Source: Actinomycetota bacterium
GTDB lineage: Bacteria > Actinomycetota > Actinomycetes > Acidothermales > Acidothermaceae
DNA: 8,957 bases
Assembly (NCBI GenBank): GCA_003134755.1
Contig: PLCK01000204.1
Span: forward strand, 1-8,957
Direction: 5' to 3'
Shown here: in pieces, positions 5,671-8,957 of the stretch
How positions within the stretch are numbered: position 1 is the stretch's first letter
Layout: every line of letters begins with the position of its first letter
Notes under the pieces: model-generated
What the model saw: the letters and a program-made list of their open reading frames with translations, nothing else
Database searches by the model: none
Told to the model about the DNA's origin: nothing
Position numbers and translations under genes: made by a program

Positions 5671-6600
5671 ATGGCTAAGTCGATATTTTCGGGAGACGGC
5701 CTGCCTCTCACGCCCGCTGTCGAGCACCTGGGGGAGCCGCCTGCAGACCTTTCCGGGTCAGATCCGGCAGCCGGTCTAGACGCCGCGGGCCGCCCGATGC
5801 CGGTCTTCCCCGACCCGGCGCTGCTCGAGCGGCACGGGCCGGCCTGGGTTCTGGCGATGTGCAACCAGAAGGGCGGCGTCGGGAAGACGACGAGCACGAT
5901 CAATCTGGGTGCGGCTCTCGCCGAGTGGGGACGCCGAGTGCTGCTCGTCGACTTCGACCCGCAGGGCGCTTTGTCGGTCGGCTTGGGCGTGAACCCACAC
6001 GATCTTGACCGGACGATCTACAACGTCCTTATCGAGGATGGTGTGACGGCCGACGACGTCCTGCTCAAGACCAACACACCGGGCATGGACCTGCTGCCGA
6101 GCAACATCGACCTGTCCGCCGCGGAGCTGCAGCTCGTCAACGAGGTGGCCCGGGAGCATGTGCTCACCCGTGCGCTCGCGCCGATCGTCGCCGACTACGA
6201 CATCGTCCTCATCGACTGCCAGCCGTCGCTGGGTTTGCTGACCGTGAACGCGCTGACTGCGGCGCAAGGTGTCATCATCCCGTTGGAGTGCGAGTACTTC
6301 GCGCTTCGTGGCGTCGCCCTCTTGATGCAGACCGTAGAGAAAGTAAAAACCCGGTTGAACCCTCCACTGGAGGTTGAGGGTATTCTCGCGACTATGTTCG
6401 ATCCGCGTACGCTGCACAGCCGCGAGGTCCTCGCACGCGTGGTCGAAGCCTTCTCTGACCGGGTTTTCCACACGGTGATCGGCCGCACGGTACGTTTTCC
6501 TGAGACGACCGTGGTCGGCGAGCCGATCACGACCTATGCCTCAAATTCCGCCGGCGCCCGCGCCTACCGTGAACTTGCCAAGGAGGTGCTCGCTCGATGA
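5671..6600 (+). CDS. parA: ParA/Soj-family partition-type ATPase
   Basis: Walker-type ATPase that moves DNA or protein cargo by ATP-dependent dimerisation on the nucleoid; here probably a chromosomal paralogue distinct from the oriC parAB pair. The ATG at 5671 gives 309 residues. A Pro/Gly-rich N-terminal stretch (1-57) without a visible helix-turn-helix precedes the deviant Walker A KGGVGKTT (67-74; signature Lys67, Lys72), Walker A' LLVDFDPQG (91-99; Asp94) and Walker B VLIDCQPSLG (179-188). MFDPRTLHSREVL (242-254) and VGEPITTYASNS are standard for Soj-like proteins. An upstream in-frame GTG at 5629 would add 14 residues, but its AGGA is only 4 bases away and the coding start would fall inside the 9-bp inverted repeat; ATG 5671 has AGAGAGG (5653-5659) 11 bases upstream. 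It overlaps the RHH gene by ATGA. No parB lies here, so the RHH protein is the likely partner. Confidence 0.93.
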   Translation: MAKSIFSGDGLPLTPAVEHLGEPPADLSGSDPAAGLDAAGRPMPVFPDPALLERHGPAWVLAMCNQKGGVGKTTSTINLGAALAEWGRRVLLVDFDPQGALSVGLGVNPHDLDRTIYNVLIEDGVTADDVLLKTNTPGMDLLPSNIDLSAAELQLVNEVAREHVLTRALAPIVADYDIVLIDCQPSLGLLTVNALTAAQGVIIPLECEYFALRGVALLMQTVEKVKTRLNPPLEVEGILATMFDPRTLHSREVLARVVEAFSDRVFHTVIGRTVRFPETTVVGEPITTYASNSAGARAYRELAKEVLAR

Positions 6601-7091
6601 ATCGCCGTCCGCGGTTGCCAGGTGCCGACGAGCTCTTCCGCTCTACCGGCGGCGGTCCAGCCGCCGGCCAACCGCTCGGCCTGGCTGAGGCTGTCGACCC
6701 GTCTGAGGTGCGAGAGATCGGCCGGGCGCGCCGTCCCGTCGACAACCGGCGCACCGACAACGAGTTCGCCGCGAGCGCCATTAGCGCGGCCCCCGAGCCC
6801 GCCGACGAGGCGTGGGAAGACGAACCCGCTGCCGCTCGCCCGGTGCGGATCGGCCGGCGCACCGTCGACGCGCGTCCCACCGGGCGCGAGCGGCACGACG
6901 AGAAGATCACCGTCTATCTCTCACCCGAGGAGCTGGTCGAGCTTGAGGGCGCTCGGCTGGCCCTGCGGGGCGAGCACGGTCTGGCCGTAGACCGGGGCCG
7001 GATCGTACGAGAGGCCCTGTCCGTGGTGCTCGCCGACCTGGAGGCCCGCGGCGACGCGAGCACCATCGTGCGTCGGCTTCGGGACGCCTGA
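6597..7091 (+). CDS. Ribbon-helix-helix DNA-binding protein, likely ParA partner
   Basis: Annotated as hypothetical in most genomes, as far as I recall. The 164 residues split into a disordered, Arg- and Pro-rich N-terminal part (1-100) and a compact C-terminal domain (about 101-151) with RHH layout: beta strand KITVYL (103-108), helix A SPEELVELEGARLALR (109-124), a turn, and helix B DRGRIVREALSVVLADL (132-148). The first residues, RPRLPGADELFRST (4-17), look like a short linear motif rather than part of a fold. RHH proteins such as ParG and omega are the centromere-binding partners and autorepressors of small ParA ATPases and touch the ATPase with flexible N-terminal tails, so the same role is inferred here. 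Start ATG 6597 overlaps the parA stop (ATGA) and has AGGAGG (6581-6586) at 10 bases, indicating tight coupling. An 8-bp GC hairpin covers codons 17-24. Confidence 0.83.
   Translation: MNRRPRLPGADELFRSTGGGPAAGQPLGLAEAVDPSEVREIGRARRPVDNRRTDNEFAASAISAAPEPADEAWEDEPAAARPVRIGRRTVDARPTGRERHDEKITVYLSPEELVELEGARLALRGEHGLAVDRGRIVREALSVVLADLEARGDASTIVRRLRDA
6646..6667 (+). repeat. Perfect 8-bp GC hairpin early in the RHH gene
   Basis: CCGGCGGC (6646-6653) and GCCGCCGG (6660-6667) are exact inverted copies around a 6-base loop. The region encodes the Gly/Ala/Pro stretch after the N-terminal motif. No T-run follows, so it does not look like an intrinsic terminator. It may simply result from Gly and Ala codons in GC-rich DNA. 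Confidence 0.5.
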
Positions 7092-7102
7092 CCGCGGCCC
7101 CA

Positions 7103-7149
7103 CCGGAACGGCTGCCCCTGACTGTGGCGCCGGTCGGCTACCGTTCCGG
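7103..7149. repeat. Perfect 9-bp inverted repeat in front of scpA
   Basis: CCGGAACGG (7103-7111) and CCGTTCCGG (7141-7149) are exact inverted copies separated by 29 bases, arm centres 38 bp apart. The right arm covers the end of the candidate -10 and stops one base before the scpA GTG. It could be an operator blocking the scpAB promoter, or an RNA stem ending the parA-RHH transcript. The palindrome GGCGCC (7126-7131) lies between the arms. Confidence 0.55.
7139..7144 (+). promoter_or_regulatory. Candidate -10 box for a leaderless scpA transcript
   Basis: TACCGT fits TANNNT and is followed by exactly 6 bases and then GTG at 7151. No Shine-Dalgarno is visible before that GTG. CTGACT (7118-7123) is a possible -35 with a short 15-base spacer. 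The same spacing occurs before xerD. The box overlaps the right arm of the 9-bp inverted repeat. Confidence 0.4.
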
Positions 7150-7150
7150 C

Positions 7151-8143
7151 GTGAGTCTGAGCCCGGCCGTGCCCTCCGATGGCCTCGATGGAATCGACGC
7201 CGTCGGCGGTGCTCCCGACGTCCCGCCGCCCGGGTTCAGGGTGCACCTGGTCAACTTCGAGGGTCCGTTCGACCTGTTGCTCGGCCTGATCTCCAAGCAC
7301 AAGCTCGATGTCACCGAAGTGGCCCTGTCCCAGGTGACCGACGAGTTCATCTCCTACATCCGTGCCCTGGGGGCCGAGTGGGACCTGGACCAGGCCACCG
7401 AGTTCCTCGTGGTCGCAGCGACGCTGGTCGACCTCAAGGCGGCCCGGCTGCTCCCCGCGGCCGACGTCGAGGACGAAGAGGACCTGGCGCTTCTGGAGGC
7501 GCGGGACCTGCTGTTCGCGCGCCTGCTGCAGTACCGCGCCTACAAGGAGGCAGCCAGCTGGATCGCCCGGCGTCTTGCCCAGGAGTCCCGGCGCTTCCCG
7601 CGGGCCGTCGGTCTGGAGGAGCGGTACTCCGGACTGCTCCCGGAGGTGCTGTTCACGCTGGGGCCCGCGGAGCTGGCAGTGCTGGCCGCCCGGGCGCTGA
7701 CGCCCCGCCCGGCCCCGATCCTGGCCGTCGAGCACCTGCATGCCCCCCGGGTGAGCGTGGTCGAACAGGCCGATCTCCTGATCGAGCGGCTTCGGCGGAT
7801 CCGCGCCAGCACCTTCAGGGCGCTCGTTGCCGACTGCCCGGACACCATGCACGTGGTGGCCAGGTTCCTCGCGCTTTTGGAGCTCTACCGTGAGTCCGCT
7901 GTCTCGTTCGAACAGGTGGACCCGCTCGGCGAGCTGCACGTCCGCTGGACCGGGTCGGACCAGGGCGCCCTGGCCGTGGACGACGAGTTCGACGAGCCGG
8001 TCACGCTCGCGGACGGGGCCGCGGTCGAGGGCACGGGCGACGCTGAGCTCGCTAGGCGTGCCAGCGAGGCAGAGCAGCCGGCGCGGACGATCGACCTGAC
8101 CGACCAGGTCGACGCTGCAGCGGGGACGGAGGAGGACACGTGA
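7151..8143 (+). CDS. scpA: Segregation and condensation protein A (kleisin of SMC-ScpAB)
   Basis: Kleisin subunit that bridges the SMC ATPase heads and binds ScpB; the complex organises and separates replicated chromosomes. From GTG 7151 the protein has 330 residues. The N-terminal SMC-binding region holds the family signature FRVHLVNFEGPFDLLLGLI (29-47), followed by KLDVTEVALSQVTDEFI (51-67) and the helical DLDQATEFLVVAATLVDLKA (78-97). A variable, partly acidic middle contains EDEEDLALLEARD. The C-terminal winged helix (about 230-266) reads VVARFLALLELYRESAV (235-251) and ends ELHVRW (261-266). An unusually long acidic tail (268-330) follows. A GTG at 7124 would add nine residues but has no spaced ribosome binding site; 7151 follows a TANNNT box by 6 bases. 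It overlaps scpB by GTGA. Serine codons are mostly TCC/AGC, unlike ald. Confidence 0.94.
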   Translation: MSLSPAVPSDGLDGIDAVGGAPDVPPPGFRVHLVNFEGPFDLLLGLISKHKLDVTEVALSQVTDEFISYIRALGAEWDLDQATEFLVVAATLVDLKAARLLPAADVEDEEDLALLEARDLLFARLLQYRAYKEAASWIARRLAQESRRFPRAVGLEERYSGLLPEVLFTLGPAELAVLAARALTPRPAPILAVEHLHAPRVSVVEQADLLIERLRRIRASTFRALVADCPDTMHVVARFLALLELYRESAVSFEQVDPLGELHVRWTGSDQGALAVDDEFDEPVTLADGAAVEGTGDAELARRASEAEQPARTIDLTDQVDAAAGTEEDT

Positions 8144-8751
8144 CCGAGGTGACGGGGGCAGCGCACCCAGCCCCGCCTGACGCAACAGACGGGCCGGCCG
8201 AGCCATCGCTGAGCGCCGCGCTGGAGGCCATCCTACTCGTCGTCGACGAGCCGGTGTCAGAGATCGTGCTGGCGCAGGTCCTCGAACAGCCCCAGGACCA
8301 GGTGCACGCATCTCTGCAGACGCTGTCGGGGGAGTACACCGCGTCCGGTCGGGGATTCGACCTTCGCGAAGTGGCCGGGGGATGGCGGTTCTACACGCGG
8401 GCCGAGTGCGCGCCCCTGGTCGAGCGGTTCGTCCGGGACGGGCAGCAGGCACGGCTGACGCAGGCAGCGCTGGAGACGCTCTCCGTGGTCGCCTACCGCC
8501 AGCTGGTCAGCCGGGCACGGGTCTCGGCGGTCCGTGGTGTGAACGTCGACGGCGTGATGCGCACCCTGTTGACCAGGGGGCTTGTCGAGGAGTCGGGCAC
8601 CGACACCGAGAGCGGTTCGATCCTGTACCGCACGACGAGCTACTTCATGGAGAGGCTCGGGTTGACCTCGCTGGACGAACTGCCACCGCTCGCGCCCTAT
8701 CTTCCCGACATCGAGGCTATCGATGTCGATTCAGACTCATCCTCAGGTTGA
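8140..8751 (+). CDS. scpB: Segregation and condensation protein B
   Basis: Winged-helix protein that dimerises and binds the central part of ScpA in the SMC condensin complex. The 203 residues are normal length. A polar N-terminal tail (1-22) precedes the first winged-helix domain (about 24-100), which includes LEAILLVVDEPVSEIVLAQVL (28-48) and FDLREVAGGWRFYTR (73-87). The second domain carries the strongly conserved QAALETLSVVAYRQ (108-121), RGVNVDGVMRTLL (132-144) and YFMERLGLTSLDELPPL (168-184). Leu122 stands where many ScpB proteins have Pro (YRQP). GTG 8140 overlaps the scpA stop (GTGA) and has GGAGG at 8128-8132, 7 bases away, so the pair is coupled and probably made in fixed ratio. The acidic, Ser-rich C-terminus ends 3 bases before rluB. 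Confidence 0.95.
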   Translation: MTEVTGAAHPAPPDATDGPAEPSLSAALEAILLVVDEPVSEIVLAQVLEQPQDQVHASLQTLSGEYTASGRGFDLREVAGGWRFYTRAECAPLVERFVRDGQQARLTQAALETLSVVAYRQLVSRARVSAVRGVNVDGVMRTLLTRGLVEESGTDTESGSILYRTTSYFMERLGLTSLDELPPLAPYLPDIEAIDVDSDSSSG

Positions 8752-8765
8752 GATATGACTGAATC
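8728..8765 (+). promoter_or_regulatory. Hairpin enclosing the rluB start codon
   Basis: GATTCAG (8728-8734) pairs with CTGAATC (8759-8765), and inside it CTCA (8736-8739) pairs with TGAG (8749-8752). The rluB ATG (8755-8757) falls in the unpaired 6-base bulge between the two right-hand arms, and the probable AGG of its ribosome binding site (8745-8747) is in the loop. The stretch is noticeably AT-richer than its surroundings. The pairing is seen; an effect on translation is inferred. Confidence 0.4.
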
Positions 8766-8957
8766 TGTAGAAGGTGTTCGCCTGCAGAAAGTGCTGGCTG
8801 CTGCGGGTATCGGGAGCAGGCGAGCGTGCGAGGAACTGATCGCGGCCGGCAGGGTGGAGGTCGACGGCCGGCGGATCCGGGAGATGGGTGTCCGGGTTGA
8901 TCCGGACACGGCGGTGATCCACGTCGACGGCATGCGGATCGCGCTGCCCGGCCGGTC
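8755..8957 (+). CDS. rluB: rRNA pseudouridine synthase RluB-type, N-terminal part (3' end outside window)
   Basis: The frame opens with ATG 8755 and runs to the window edge (67 codons). The start MTESVEGVRLQKVLAAAGIG and the following SRRACEELIAAGRVEVDGR (21-39) form a typical S4 RNA-binding domain of the RsuA/RluB/RluE family; the catalytic domain with its Asp would lie downstream. These enzymes convert specific uridines in ribosomal RNA to pseudouridine. Position directly after scpB is the usual one in actinobacteria (and in Bacillus), which favours RluB over other S4 proteins. It starts 3 bases after the scpB stop with a weak AGG (8745-8747) as ribosome binding site. Confidence 0.9.
   Translation, partial: MTESVEGVRLQKVLAAAGIGSRRACEELIAAGRVEVDGRRIREMGVRVDPDTAVIHVDGMRIALPGR

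Noticed and set aside
7124..7150. Upstream GTG start for scpA at 7124
   Set aside because: There is no spaced ribosome binding site, and 7151 fits the leaderless TANNNT-N6-GTG pattern; the difference is nine non-conserved residues.
6914..8452. A 512-codon open frame on the minus strand
   Set aside because: It mirrors scpA and scpB, has a low-complexity Arg/Pro/Ala product and no ribosome binding site or conserved motif.
1..8957. parS (ParB) site, dif site, CRISPR, transposon ends, tRNA or rRNA
   Set aside because: Reading both strands I found no TGTTTCACGTGAAACA-like palindrome, dif-like arms, regularly spaced repeats, transposase motifs or tRNA cloverleaf. A profile search could still find a diverged site.

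Overview
The window is a stretch of chromosome from a high-GC actinobacterium, about two-thirds G+C by eye, with GTG/TTG starts and TANNNT-type -10 elements. The gene order pyrG - NUDIX - (ald) - xerD - parA-like - small DNA-binding gene - scpA - scpB - rluB is the conserved actinobacterial block that, from memory, matches the Mycobacterium tuberculosis Rv1699-Rv1711 region and the Streptomyces SCO1770s. Ald resembles the mycobacterial enzyme at almost every motif. I cannot name the genus; a Frankia/Jatrophihabitans/Sporichthya-like lineage is a guess. All genes lie on the + strand, and I see no mobile element, rRNA, tRNA or CRISPR.

Layout. 1-882: 3' part of a polytopic membrane protein gene of unknown function. 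924-3247: pyrG (CTP synthase, TTG start) overlapping a NUDIX ADP-ribose pyrophosphatase-type gene by GTGA. 3248-3449: a 202-base gap with a terminator-like hairpin, a candidate promoter and two small leader hairpins. 3450-4565: ald (alanine dehydrogenase). 4570-5565: xerD, with no usable ribosome binding site, possibly leaderless. 5566-5670: a regulatory gap with a candidate promoter and two dyads, one a perfect 9-bp inverted repeat. 5671-7091: a ParA-type ATPase overlapping by ATGA a small ribbon-helix-helix (RHH) protein gene. 7092-7150: a short gap with another perfect 9-bp inverted repeat and a TANNNT box 6 bases before the scpA GTG. 7151-8751: scpA and scpB, overlapping by GTGA. 8755-8957: start of rluB, cut by the window edge.

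How it works together. The right half is a chromosome-maintenance cluster: XerD resolves chromosome dimers, ScpA/ScpB are the kleisin and winged-helix partners of SMC condensin, and the ParA ATPase with its RHH partner looks like a compact partition-type module (ATPase plus RHH adaptor, no ParB) beside the condensin genes. The left half supplies CTP and clears ADP-ribose-type nucleotides; ald is a catabolic/redox enzyme with apparently its own control region. The most interesting material is the ParA-RHH pair, its upstream dyads, and the dyad over the scpA start, which together suggest an autoregulated partition-like system linked to condensin.
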